A stretch of DNA of 64,000 bases from Verrucomicrobiota bacterium (GTDB taxonomy: Bacteria; Verrucomicrobiota; Verrucomicrobiia; Limisphaerales; UBA9464). Within the stretch, counting starts at the first letter, position 1. Each line of letters begins with the position of its first letter. The stretch covers positions 1 to 64,000 of the forward strand of contig CANIZL010000004.1 in the NCBI GenBank assembly GCA_947471985.1, read 5' to 3'. Positions 46,121 to 54,173 of the stretch are shown one piece after another. Both the position numbers and the translations under genes were made by a program. The notes beneath the pieces are model-generated. The model had not been told where the DNA came from and did no database searches. It worked only from the letters and a program-made list of their open reading frames with translations.

Positions 46121-46871
46121 CGCAGAGACACCCAGCGGACTTAGGTCGGCAATACCTGATCGACGGGTGATTCGGGCGCGCATTCGGCTCGCACGGTTGC
46201 CGGCCAAAGCGTCAGAGGACTACCGCAGTCCAAACCCTGGCGAATTCCCCCCCCCGCCGCGGGAGAGGTCGCGAAGCGTCGTGGACTGCGGTTGTCTTCT
46301 ACCGCTTTGGAATGGGGCGCTAATAAACCCAACGCGCACCGATACGTTCAACGCCGGTCAGCTGTGAAAGCTCTACGTCCGTCCGGCTCGTACGTCTGTC
46401 TCCAAAGCGTCAGAGGACTGCCGCAGTCCAAAACCTGGCGGAATTCCCCCCCCGCCGCGTGAGAAGTCGCGAAAGCGTCTTGGACTGCGGTTGTCTTCTA
46501 CCGCTTTGGAGTGGGGCGCTAACAAGCCCAACGCGCACCGAAGCGTTCAACGCCGGTCCGCTGGGAAAGCTCGACGTCCGTCCGGCTCGTACGTCTGTCT
46601 CCAAAGCGTCAGAGGACTGCCGCAGTCCAAAACCTGGCGGAATCCCCCCGCCGCGTGAGAAGTCGCGAAGCGTCGTGGACTGCGGTTGTCCCCTACCGCT
46701 TTGGAATGGGGCGCTAACAAGCCCGACGCGCACCGAAACGTTCCACGCCGTTCCGATGGGAAAGCTCGACGTCCGTCCGGCTCGTACGTCTGTCTCCAAA
46801 GCGTCAGCGGACTGCCGCAGTCCAAAACCTGGCGGAATTCCCCCCACCGCGAGAAGTCGCGAAGGTGTCAG
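46121..46871. repeat. Array 2 of about 195-bp inverted-repeat units
   Basis: The array starts 5 bp after the PEP-CTERM stop with the leader CGCAGAGACACCCAGCGGAC and GTCGGCAATACCTGATC (46145-46161). GGCTCG landmarks fall at 46186, 46385, 46584 and 46779 (periods 199, 199, 195), and the last unit is again a half unit ending CGCGAAGGTGTCAG (to 46871), the same right end as array 1. Each full unit keeps the long inverted arms (CCGCAGTCCAAAAC against GGACTGCGG and CCAAAGCG against CGCTTTGG). C-tracts of seven to nine bases (for example at 46248-46255) vary between units. Confidence 0.85.
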
Positions 46872-46900
46872 TCACCACTGGCAACTCGGCTTCACGCTTC

Positions 46901-47488
46901 TTAGCGGTAAGCGAAGTCCTTTGGATTGGGCACATGAAAGAATCCAAGGATCTGCTGGACGTTGGTGACGCAGATCTGGATGTGGTCGAGGGTTCGCAGT
47001 CCGGCAGTCTCGTAAAGTGGAATGCCCTCGATGAAAAAGGCGCGGATGGTGTCGAAGGAGGGATGGCCATCGTCCTTACGCATCCGGTGGAGAGTCTCGA
47101 AGACGGCATGATCGAGAAACCGGGCGTCCAAGTTCGGCCCTTTGTTCCTGGGAATATCCACACCCGCTGCCTTGCAGGTTTTGAGGTAGGTATCGTGAGC
47201 GGTGATGACCAACTCCAAGTGGGCTGCGTCGATCAGGTTAAGGCAATTGCCCATATTGATGACGGCACCGACAACGGCAGGATTGCCAATTTTTCCGGTT
47301 CGTCTTTGGGTCGCTTCGGCCCAAAGCTGTGCGCGTGAGGGGCTCTCTTCCCAAAAATAGACTCCAGGGCCCAGCCAGTGGTGCTTGTGAGACCCCGGAT
47401 CTGGCCGCAGAGAGCCGTCGACCAAACCGTTGGCGATGGATTGATCGCAACCGTGATACCCGAGTACCAAGGCGCGAGAAAGTGTCAT
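46901..47488 (-). CDS. Putative ADP-ribosyltransferase-like protein, probable toxin
   Basis: A 195-residue soluble protein. Near the N-terminus it has LVLGYHGCDQSIANGLVDGS and then HHWLGPGVYFWEESPSRAQL; an H-G pair followed by a G-x-Y-F/W-x-x-S segment and a helix is the pattern of the NAD-binding half of PARP-like ADP-ribosyltransferases (compare HG... GxxYF). A strand VVGAVINMGNCLNLID follows, and the C-terminal half is mixed alpha/beta with RTLDHIQICVTNVQQILGFF. The catalytic acidic residue cannot be assigned, so the activity is an inference. Its ATG overlaps the stop of a 57-residue ORF (ATGA), the usual layout of toxin-antitoxin pairs. The gene ends 30 bp from array 2. Alternatives: an uncharacterised phage-defence or phage-derived protein. 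Confidence 0.7.
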   Translation of the reverse strand: MTLSRALVLGYHGCDQSIANGLVDGSLRPDPGSHKHHWLGPGVYFWEESPSRAQLWAEATQRRTGKIGNPAVVGAVINMGNCLNLIDAAHLELVITAHDTYLKTCKAAGVDIPRNKGPNLDARFLDHAVFETLHRMRKDDGHPSFDTIRAFFIEGIPLYETAGLRTLDHIQICVTNVQQILGFFHVPNPKDFAYR

Positions 47489-47658
47489 CGAAACTCAGGC
47501 TTAAGCCGACCGTCGGCCTCGTGCATGCCGAGGGCGAGAATGAAGCGCAGGGCGCTTTTTTTGGTCCTTAGAATTCGTTTGGCCGTAGCACGGAGCCGCT
47601 GGACCTCTTGTTCAGGGGTCTTTACTTCGGATACCCGGCGATTTGTTACGGTAGCCAT
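47485..47658 (-). CDS. 57-residue ORF overlapping the ADP-ribosyltransferase-like gene, putative antitoxin
   Basis: Not in the ORF track because it is under 60 residues. From the ATG at 47656-47658 it reads MATVTNRRVSEVKTPEQEVQ, then RLRATAKRILRTKKSALRFI, then LALGMHEADGRLKPEFR and TGA. The TGA overlaps the start of the next gene (ATGA), so the two are translationally coupled. It is basic and predicted helical, with a RLRATAKRILRTKKSALRFI amphipathic stretch that could bind DNA or the toxin. No known antitoxin family is recognised. A GGAAT purine-rich stretch lies about 10 nt before the start. It is supported mainly by its exact overlap with the larger gene. Confidence 0.65.
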   Translation of the reverse strand: MATVTNRRVSEVKTPEQEVQRLRATAKRILRTKKSALRFILALGMHEADGRLKPEFR

Positions 47659-47846
47659 CGCGCTCTATTCCAGACCGTGCACCAGGAGCCCGTCTTCTGG
47701 CAAATGCGTTCTTGGCGGGCCGAGTGGAGTGGCGCCGCGCAAGGTGCCCCCGCCCCAATGCAGTTTTTTGCTTCCGGGAATTGTCAACCCGCCCGGGTCG
47801 GACTAACCAGAGGCTTGGTCCGTGCTCCTCTGTCCGGACCAGCGGC

Positions 47847-47922
47847 GGACGGTTGGCGCAGCGGTTAGCGCAACTGCTTTACACGCAGTGGGTCGGGGGT
47901 TCAAATCCCTCACCGTCCACCA
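47847..47922 (+). tRNA. tRNA-Val (anticodon UAC), CCA encoded
   Basis: The cloverleaf is complete: acceptor GGACGGT/ACCGTCC, D-stem GCGC/GCGC, anticodon stem ACTGC/GCAGT around loop TTTACAC (anticodon TAC, reading GUA), and T-arm GGGGG-TTCAAAT-CCCTC with one G-T pair. The CCA end is encoded (47920-47922). It lies at the right edge of the accessory island, and tRNA genes are common integration sites; no direct repeat of its 3' end was noticed on the left side of the island. Confidence 0.96.
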
Positions 47923-48004
47923 CTCCCTTTTCCCCCGCGACCACGCCGAAGGCCCTTAAGGCTCCACGGTGCACCGGGAGCCACACTTCCATTCCAACCG
48001 CACC

Positions 48005-49819
48005 TTACGGCGTTCCGCTCACCAGGGTCTTGCGGCGCCAGACCTTGTCCTTGTCGCAGACAAAGAGGTACTGCCGTCCCGGTCCGCCAAAGGCACAGCT
48101 CACCGGCGTCGTGTCCGCCCGGGGCTTCGCAATCACGCCGCCGAGACGGCCCGTCCAGTCGAACATCTGAATGCCCGCCGTCGATGTCACATAGGCGCGT
48201 CCATCGGCGTCCATCGTGGAGCCGTCGCCGGCGCTCTCCGTCTTGCCGGGAGGCACCACCAGGGTCATGTAACGTTCGCCGCCGAAAAGCGCGCCTTCTT
48301 CACCGATCAGGAACGTCCAGACGTTCGTGCCTTTGTATTCGGAAACGATCAGCTGCTTCTGATCCGCGCTCAGGGCGATGCCGTTCGGTGCCGTGATGCC
48401 GCCGGCCACCGGGCGGGGGCCACCAAGATTCCGCGCCGAGGTCGGCACCATGACCACCTGGCCGGCACCGGTATCGGTGAAATAAATTCGTCCATTCCGG
48501 GTCACCACAAGGTCGTTCGGCTTCACGTTCGAGGCGACGGTTTCCACTTCCTTGGTGACAGGATCGATCACCACGATGCGTTGCTTGAGGTCGCCCGGAC
48601 CGCCCTGGGTGGCTGCGTAAAGTTTGCCGTCCGCGCCCCATTTCATGCCGCTGATCTTCGGGCCGCCGGCGAGCCATTTTTCAGGCTGACCCTCGGGCGG
48701 CACCCGCCAGAGATCGGACTTGTTCAGGTCACTGAACCAGAGGTTGCCCTGGGCATCGCCCGCGGCACCATCCGTGAAACCGTAGCCTTCACCCACCAAT
48801 TGCCAGTCGCCCGGTTGCCCGCCGCCGGGCAGGACCTTGTTGAGCGCCTCGTCGCCGCGCCAGTTGTTGGTGCTCGGCGCGGGGGCAATCGTGGCCGGCC
48901 GCCAGAGCCAGCGCAGGGTGTCAGGCAGGATGGCCCCGCCGTGCTGCCCGCTGTGCGAGCCGTCGCCGAAGACGAACTTGAAATCGTACCCGGCAAACGC
49001 GAGGGCGCTGGCCATGGTCTGGTTCGCCAGCGGCCAGTCGCCGTGGACATTGTTCAGGTCGTTGCGACCGTCCTGCAAAAACACGCGGATGGGCTTGCGC
49101 TCGGTCTTGCGAATCAGCGCCGGATACACGTGCCCGCCGCGGATGTTCACGAAGCTGCCAATCTGGCTGAGCACGCGACCGAATTGATCCGGCCGTTCCC
49201 ACGCGGCCGTGAAGGCGCAGATGCCACCGCTGCTCATGCCGCACAACGCCCGTTGGGACGGATCGGTCGAAAGATTTAACGAGAACGTCTTGGTCACGAA
49301 CGGCAGCGCCTCTTCCAGGAGGAACTTCACATATTGGCTGCCCAGCGAATCATATTCGAAACTGCGATTGCTGCGATTCCCCCAGCCGCTGGCCGGCGGG
49401 GCATCCCCGCCGACGTGGCCGGGATTCAGAAATACCCCCACCGTCACGGGCATCTCGCCGGCCGCGATGAGATTGTCGAACACGATCGGCACCCGTTGCT
49501 GGCCCTTTTCGTCGACGTAGGCATGTCCATCCATGAACACCATGAGGGCGGCCGGCTTGGCGGGATCGTATTGGGCCGGGATGTAAATCCAGCCATCGCG
49601 GGCGGCGTCGCGGAAGACCACGGAATTGCTGAGCGCAAAACTCTGCACGCGGCCCTGCGGCACGCCGGCCTTGCGCGCGGTGGATTCCGCCGGGAGCGGA
49701 TACAACTCGGCCGAATGCACAGCCGGACCGACCAGCGACCAAGCCAATAGCATCGTCCCGGCGGCCCGGGCGACCGGAGACGACGACGCGTGGGCGGCGC
49801 GAAGAATACGGGGAATCAT
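48005..49819 (-). CDS. Secreted esterase / SMP-30-gluconolactonase fusion
   Basis: A 604-residue protein with a signal peptide (IPRILRAAHASSSPVARAAG and onward). Residues about 55-300 are a Fes/esterase-D type alpha/beta hydrolase: YIPAQYDPAKPAALMVFMDG, the nucleophile elbow in LCGMSSGGICAFTAAW, and GDGSHSGQHGGAILPDTLRW with the candidate catalytic His. Residues about 330-600 are an SMP-30/gluconolactonase propeller (GAAGDAQGNLWFSDLNKSDL, PNGIALSADQKQLIVSEYKG, GDGSTMDADGRAYVTSTAG). Such fusions occur in carbohydrate-degrading bacteria, and would join ester hydrolysis (for example feruloyl or acetyl groups) with lactone hydrolysis. The gene is divergent from the serine hydrolase at 49988, sharing an upstream region with a 9-bp repeat. 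Confidence 0.88.
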   Translation of the reverse strand: MIPRILRAAHASSSPVARAAGTMLLAWSLVGPAVHSAELYPLPAESTARKAGVPQGRVQSFALSNSVVFRDAARDGWIYIPAQYDPAKPAALMVFMDGHAYVDEKGQQRVPIVFDNLIAAGEMPVTVGVFLNPGHVGGDAPPASGWGNRSNRSFEYDSLGSQYVKFLLEEALPFVTKTFSLNLSTDPSQRALCGMSSGGICAFTAAWERPDQFGRVLSQIGSFVNIRGGHVYPALIRKTERKPIRVFLQDGRNDLNNVHGDWPLANQTMASALAFAGYDFKFVFGDGSHSGQHGGAILPDTLRWLWRPATIAPAPSTNNWRGDEALNKVLPGGGQPGDWQLVGEGYGFTDGAAGDAQGNLWFSDLNKSDLWRVPPEGQPEKWLAGGPKISGMKWGADGKLYAATQGGPGDLKQRIVVIDPVTKEVETVASNVKPNDLVVTRNGRIYFTDTGAGQVVMVPTSARNLGGPRPVAGGITAPNGIALSADQKQLIVSEYKGTNVWTFLIGEEGALFGGERYMTLVVPPGKTESAGDGSTMDADGRAYVTSTAGIQMFDWTGRLGGVIAKPRADTTPVSCAFGGPGRQYLFVCDKDKVWRRKTLVSGTP

Positions 49820-49894
49820 ACCCCGTTGATGTCGCCGCCGATTGGTGGGCGTTCAACCCCAAAAACGGCTGGCGCGGTTTTTTCGCCCGATCCG

Positions 49895-49943
49895 CACCAT
49901 TCCCACCATTCCCACCATTCCCACCATTCCCACCATTCCCACC
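49895..49943. repeat. CACCATTCC microsatellite in a divergent promoter region
   Basis: Five perfect copies of CACCATTCC plus CACC lie between two divergent genes, 76 bp from one start and 45 bp from the other. Changes in copy number would shift the spacing of any promoter here. The repeat is in frame with an upstream extension of the serine hydrolase ORF (HHSHHSHHS), but that extension is unlikely to be translated because a signal peptide starts at 49988. Confidence 0.9.
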
Positions 49944-49987
49944 GTGACGGACCGCGCGGTGTGGATTATGCGTCCGGTCCGATCCCC

Positions 49988-51490
49988 ATGAGAAACATCG
50001 CCCTCCTTTGCGGACTCCTGCTGGCCACGTCCGCCGGCTGGCTGCGGGCCGACCGACTGCCCCGCCCCACTGCGACCTCGCTGCCCCGCAGCACACCGGA
50101 ACGGCAGGGCGTTTCCTCGGCCGGGTTGCTCGAGTTCCTTGAGGCGCTTGATCCCATCGACGCCGTGCACAGCGTTATGCTGGTGCGGCACGGGCACGTG
50201 GTGGCCGAGGGTTGGTGGGCGCCGTACGACGCCGTCAGCAATCACGAACTCTACTCCCTAAGCAAGAGCTTCACCTCCACCGCCGTGGGGTTGGCCGTGG
50301 CAGAAGGCCGCATGAGTATCGACGACGAAGTGCTGAAGTTTTTCCCTCAGGACGCGCCCAAGGAGCCCAGTGCCAATCTCAAGGCGATGCGCGTGCGGGA
50401 CCTCCTGAGCATGTCCACCGGCCATCAGGACGAACCCCCGACGGCAGCGGACAAGGTCTCGCCCGCGACGTTCCTCGCCCAGCCAGTGCCGCACAAACCC
50501 GGCACTCACTTCAAATACAACACGGCCGCCACCTTCATGCTGTCCGCCATCGTGCAGAAGCAGACGGGCCAGACCGTGCTGGATTACCTGCAACCGCGGC
50601 TCTTCGTCCCTCTCGGCATCACTCAGCCCGTGTGGAGCACCAATTTTCAGGGCATTTCCCTGGGCGGCTCTGGACTGCGCGTCCGCACGGAGGACCTGGC
50701 CCGATTCGGTCAGGTGTATCTGAACCACGGTCGCTGGCAGGGTCGGCAATTGATTCCCGCCGGCTGGGTCGAGGCGGCTACTTCCCGACAAGTCTCCAAC
50801 GGCAGCAATCCCCGGAGCGATTGGGATCAGGGCTACGGCTATCAATTCTGGCGCTGCCAACACGGCGCGTTCCGCGGGGACGGCGCCTATGGACAATACT
50901 GCGTGGTCCTGCCGGAACAGGACGCCGTACTGATCATCACCAGTGGGGTCAAGGACATGCAGGGCATCCTGAACGTGGTGTGGGACAAACTCCTGCCCGC
51001 CTTCAAACCCCGCGCCTTGCCATCGGACTCGCGCAACCTCCAACGCCTCAAGACCCGCCTGGCCGGGCTGACCCTGCCGACGCCCAAAGATGCCGCCACC
51101 GCCAGCGCCAGCACCCGCGCCCTCGGACGTCGTTTCCGGTTCGCCGCCAATGATCAAAAGCTGGAATCATTGAGCGTGGAGGCCAATCCCAACGGCCCCG
51201 GGTGGATCCTGGTGACCCAAGTCGGCGGTGTGGAGAGCCGCATTCCCTGCGGGTATCTATCCTGGTTGCGCGGTCGCGGCCCGTTCAACAATCGCCCGGA
51301 GGAACCGCTGGCCGGCAGCGGCGCGTGGAGCAGCGACGACACGCTTTCGCTCAAGATCTGCGCCTACGAGACGCCCTTCCACACGGTGGTGAAGTTGCGC
51401 TTCGACGGCAATCAGGTGACCCGCGAGAGCACCGGCAATGTGGGCGCTGGCGCGACTCCATCGGCCCCGCTGATCGGTCAAGCCGAGTGA
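49988..51490 (+). CDS. Secreted serine hydrolase (beta-lactamase / class C, DD-peptidase-like)
   Basis: A 500-residue protein from the ATG at 49988 (MRNIALLCGLLLATSAGWLR, signal peptide). It has the SxxK motif in ELYSLSKSFTSTAVGLAVAEG and the YxN motif in FKYNTAATFMLSAIV. LRVRTEDLARFGQVYLNHGR and YGYQFWRCQHGAFRGDGAYG are also conserved in the family; the third motif is probably the HGAFRGDG region. Family members act as esterases, DD-peptidases or aminopeptidases, and the substrate cannot be deduced. The last 130 residues form an extra beta-rich domain. The gene precedes the OppA gene by 79 bp. Confidence 0.88.
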   Translation: MRNIALLCGLLLATSAGWLRADRLPRPTATSLPRSTPERQGVSSAGLLEFLEALDPIDAVHSVMLVRHGHVVAEGWWAPYDAVSNHELYSLSKSFTSTAVGLAVAEGRMSIDDEVLKFFPQDAPKEPSANLKAMRVRDLLSMSTGHQDEPPTAADKVSPATFLAQPVPHKPGTHFKYNTAATFMLSAIVQKQTGQTVLDYLQPRLFVPLGITQPVWSTNFQGISLGGSGLRVRTEDLARFGQVYLNHGRWQGRQLIPAGWVEAATSRQVSNGSNPRSDWDQGYGYQFWRCQHGAFRGDGAYGQYCVVLPEQDAVLIITSGVKDMQGILNVVWDKLLPAFKPRALPSDSRNLQRLKTRLAGLTLPTPKDAATASASTRALGRRFRFAANDQKLESLSVEANPNGPGWILVTQVGGVESRIPCGYLSWLRGRGPFNNRPEEPLAGSGAWSSDDTLSLKICAYETPFHTVVKLRFDGNQVTRESTGNVGAGATPSAPLIGQAE

Positions 51491-51569
51491 GCGAGTCCGG
51501 CGCGCGGGCGCGCGGGATTTCACGACGCGGTTTGACCATTCGACCCGCGCCCCGCAATCTCGCCCAATA

Positions 51570-53240
51570 ATGCCACGGTCGTGGTGGGCTCGAATTCGTA
51601 AAAACCCGGGTCGGCCGGGAAGCGGGTGGAGCGTCTTCGCCCTCGGCCTGCTGTTGCTGGCGACCGGTCTGTCGGGGTGTCATTCGGAGCCCCGGGCGGA
51701 TTTCGCCATCTTCAACGGCAATGAACCCGAGACGATTGATCCCCAGACTCTGACCGGACAACCCGACGGGCGGATTGCGGCGAGTCTTTTTGAAGGCCTG
51801 ACGCGGTTCAATCCGACCAACGCGCGGGCCCAACCCGGACTGGCCCACTCGTGGACGCTGTCGCCGGACGGACGGACCTACACCTTTCACCTGCGCACCA
51901 ATCTGACGTGGTCCACCGGCGAACCCATCCGCGCGGAGGATTTCGTGTGGTCCTGGCAACGGGCGATCGATCCCAAAACTGGCGCCGACTACGCCGGACA
52001 ACTCTTCTACGTCAAAAATGGCGAGGCGATCAATACCAACGGGGTGACCGACGTGAAGCAACTCGGGATCCGCGCGCTGGATCCCTTCACGGTGCAGGTG
52101 GAGGTCACCCAACCCACGCCGTTTTTTCTGGAGTTGATCGCCAGCCGGATCTTTACCGTGGTGCCCCGCTGGCACGTGGAGAAGTACGGGGAGAACTGGA
52201 TCCGTCACGGCCCGGTGCCGTGTTCCGGGGCGTTTCAACTGGTGGATTGGCGGGTGAACGACCGCGTGCGCGTGCGCAAAAACCCCCGCTACTGGGACGC
52301 CGCCAACGTCGACCTGGAGACCGTGGATTTCCGCTCCGGCGACAACGCGAACGCCGCGCTGAACATCTATCTCACCGGTGGGGTGGATTGCATCATCGAC
52401 AAAACCGCGATGCCAGTGGATCTGCTGGATGAATTACTGAAGCGCCCGGACGTGCAGAAATTCCCGTATCTGGCGACGTACTTTCTGCGATTCAACACCA
52501 CGAAAGCGCCGTATTCGGATCCGCGGGTGCGTCAGGCCATCTGCCTGGTGGTGGACAAGGCCCGGATCACCGCCCGCACCACGCGCGCCGGGGAGATTCC
52601 GACGGACACGCTCACGCCCCCGGGCACGGGCGGCTATCAGCCCCCGGCGGGACTCACCCGCAACGTCGCCCGCGCCCGCGAACTCCTGGCCGCGGCCGGT
52701 TACCCCGAGGGCAAGGGCTTCCCGGTCATTGAATACACCTACAACGTCGGCACCAAACTGCACGAGCAGGTCGCCATCGAATTGAAGGAAACCCTGGCCG
52801 CCGAACTCGGTTTGCGGCTCGAGCTGCATCCGATGGAATGGGGTCCGTATTTGCGCGAGATGAATGCGCTGAACTTCGACATGATCCGCGGCTCGTGGGT
52901 CGGCGACTACGAATATCCCAACACCTTTCTGGACCTGTTCACCAGCAACAACGGCAACAACCGGACGGGCTGGAAGAATCCGGAATACGACCGCCTGCTG
53001 GGGGAAGCGGCGGCAACGGTGGACACGGCCGCCCGCTTTGAGCTGCTGCGCCGCGCAGAGACGCTGTTGATCCACGACGAAGTGCCCATCCTGTGCCTGC
53101 ACCATTACGTCGGCGTGTTCGCCTTTGATCGCACCAAATGGACCGGGATTTTTCCCAACCTGATCGATGAACATCCGGTGAACGCAATCCATCGCCTTAC
53201 AGGGGCGAAGCCGGTGGCCGGCGGGGAGGCGCGTCGATGA
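51570..53240 (+). CDS. oppA: Oligopeptide ABC transporter substrate-binding lipoprotein (OppA/DppA family)
   Basis: A 556-residue family 5 extracellular solute-binding protein. It starts MPRSWWARIRKNPGRPGSGW with a lipobox LSGC near residue 36. Family features: FNGNEPETIDPQTLTGQPDG, then SLFEGLTRFNPTNARAQPGL, WTLSPDGRTYTFHLRTNLTW and DFVWSWQRAIDPKTGADYAG (the OppA signature). It would bind peptides and pass them to OppB/OppC. The next gene, oppB, overlaps by 4 nt (ATGA). The ATG at 51570 gives the full signal peptide. Confidence 0.95.
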   Translation: MPRSWWARIRKNPGRPGSGWSVFALGLLLLATGLSGCHSEPRADFAIFNGNEPETIDPQTLTGQPDGRIAASLFEGLTRFNPTNARAQPGLAHSWTLSPDGRTYTFHLRTNLTWSTGEPIRAEDFVWSWQRAIDPKTGADYAGQLFYVKNGEAINTNGVTDVKQLGIRALDPFTVQVEVTQPTPFFLELIASRIFTVVPRWHVEKYGENWIRHGPVPCSGAFQLVDWRVNDRVRVRKNPRYWDAANVDLETVDFRSGDNANAALNIYLTGGVDCIIDKTAMPVDLLDELLKRPDVQKFPYLATYFLRFNTTKAPYSDPRVRQAICLVVDKARITARTTRAGEIPTDTLTPPGTGGYQPPAGLTRNVARARELLAAAGYPEGKGFPVIEYTYNVGTKLHEQVAIELKETLAAELGLRLELHPMEWGPYLREMNALNFDMIRGSWVGDYEYPNTFLDLFTSNNGNNRTGWKNPEYDRLLGEAAATVDTAARFELLRRAETLLIHDEVPILCLHHYVGVFAFDRTKWTGIFPNLIDEHPVNAIHRLTGAKPVAGGEARR

Positions 53241-54151
53241 ATTTTGTGCTCCGCCGACTGATCCAGGTGCCGCTGGTGGCGCTGCTGGTGGCCAGTCTCT
53301 GCTTCTTCCTGATGCACATCCTGCCGGGCAGTCCGTTTGACCGCGAGCGGGCCGGGCCGGCGGCCGCCAAGGCGGCGGTGGAAGCCCGGTATCACCTCGA
53401 TAAACCGTTGCCGGTGCAATATCTGTACTGGCTGTCGGACGTGGTGCGCGGCGATCTCGGTCCATCCCTGAAGTATCGCAATCATTCGGTCAACGACATC
53501 CTCGCCCAGACACTGCCGGTCTCGTTCACGCTGGGCTGGCTGGCCTTTGGTGTGGCGCTCGGCGTGGGCGTGCCGCTCGGGGCCTGGGCCGCGTTGCGCC
53601 CCGGATCGTGGGGCGATTGGTGCGCGGCGTTTCTGGTGCTGTTGGGTGTCTGCGTGCCGTCGTTCATTGTCGGCCCGCTGCTGATCCTGATTTTTTCGCT
53701 CAAGCTCGGCTGGTTCCCGGCGGCGCTCTGGGGTGGGGTTTCAAACGCGGTGTTGCCGGTGACCGCCCTCGGCCTCTTTTTCGCCGCCCGCGTGGCCCGG
53801 CTCGCCCGGGAAGGCATCACGGAAACGCTGCGAAGTGAATTCATCATGGCGGTGCGGGCCAAGGGCGCGGGTGAATTCCGGGTCCTGACCCGGCACGCCT
53901 TTCGCACCGGTCTCCTGCCGGTGGTGTCCTATTGCGGCCCCATGCTGGCGGACCTGCTCACCGGTTCGTTTGTCATCGAAACCGTCTTCCAAATCCCCGG
54001 CACCGGCACGTTCTTCATCAATGCCTTCAACAACAAGGACTACACCATGATCGTCGGAATCACCCTGTTGTACGCGGTGCTGTTGCTCAGCCTGAACCTG
54101 ATCGTGGACCTGGCCTACGCGTGGTTGGACCCCCGCGTCCGACACGACTGA
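53237..54151 (+). CDS. oppB: Oligopeptide ABC transporter permease OppB
   Basis: A 304-residue permease with six membrane segments. The first helix (LIQVPLVALLVASLCFFLMH) and PGSPFDRE are typical of OppB/DppB. The cytoplasmic EAA loop is LTRHAFRTGLLPVVSYCGPM. Its start overlaps the stop of oppA by 4 nt, and oppC follows after 22 bp. It forms the translocation pore with OppC. No OppD or OppF ATPase gene lies in the window, so the energising subunits must be encoded elsewhere. Confidence 0.95.
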   Translation: MNFVLRRLIQVPLVALLVASLCFFLMHILPGSPFDRERAGPAAAKAAVEARYHLDKPLPVQYLYWLSDVVRGDLGPSLKYRNHSVNDILAQTLPVSFTLGWLAFGVALGVGVPLGAWAALRPGSWGDWCAAFLVLLGVCVPSFIVGPLLILIFSLKLGWFPAALWGGVSNAVLPVTALGLFFAARVARLAREGITETLRSEFIMAVRAKGAGEFRVLTRHAFRTGLLPVVSYCGPMLADLLTGSFVIETVFQIPGTGTFFINAFNNKDYTMIVGITLLYAVLLLSLNLIVDLAYAWLDPRVRHD

Positions 54152-54173
54152 TCAACCGAAATTGCCGATCACG

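Noticed and set aside
44584-46871. CRISPR array
   Set aside because: Units are about 195 bp and repeat throughout; there are no unique spacers of constant length and no cas genes in the window.
44602-46968. ORFs inside the arrays (44602..45150, 44798..45442, 46459..46968 and minus-strand partners)
   Set aside because: They are translations of the inverted-repeat units. All frames stay open on both strands, period lengths (195, 196, 197, 199) do not keep one frame, and no start signals are present.
49790-49987. Upstream extension of the serine hydrolase ORF with HHSHHS repeats
   Set aside because: The repeats are the translated microsatellite; a proper signal peptide begins at the ATG at 49988.
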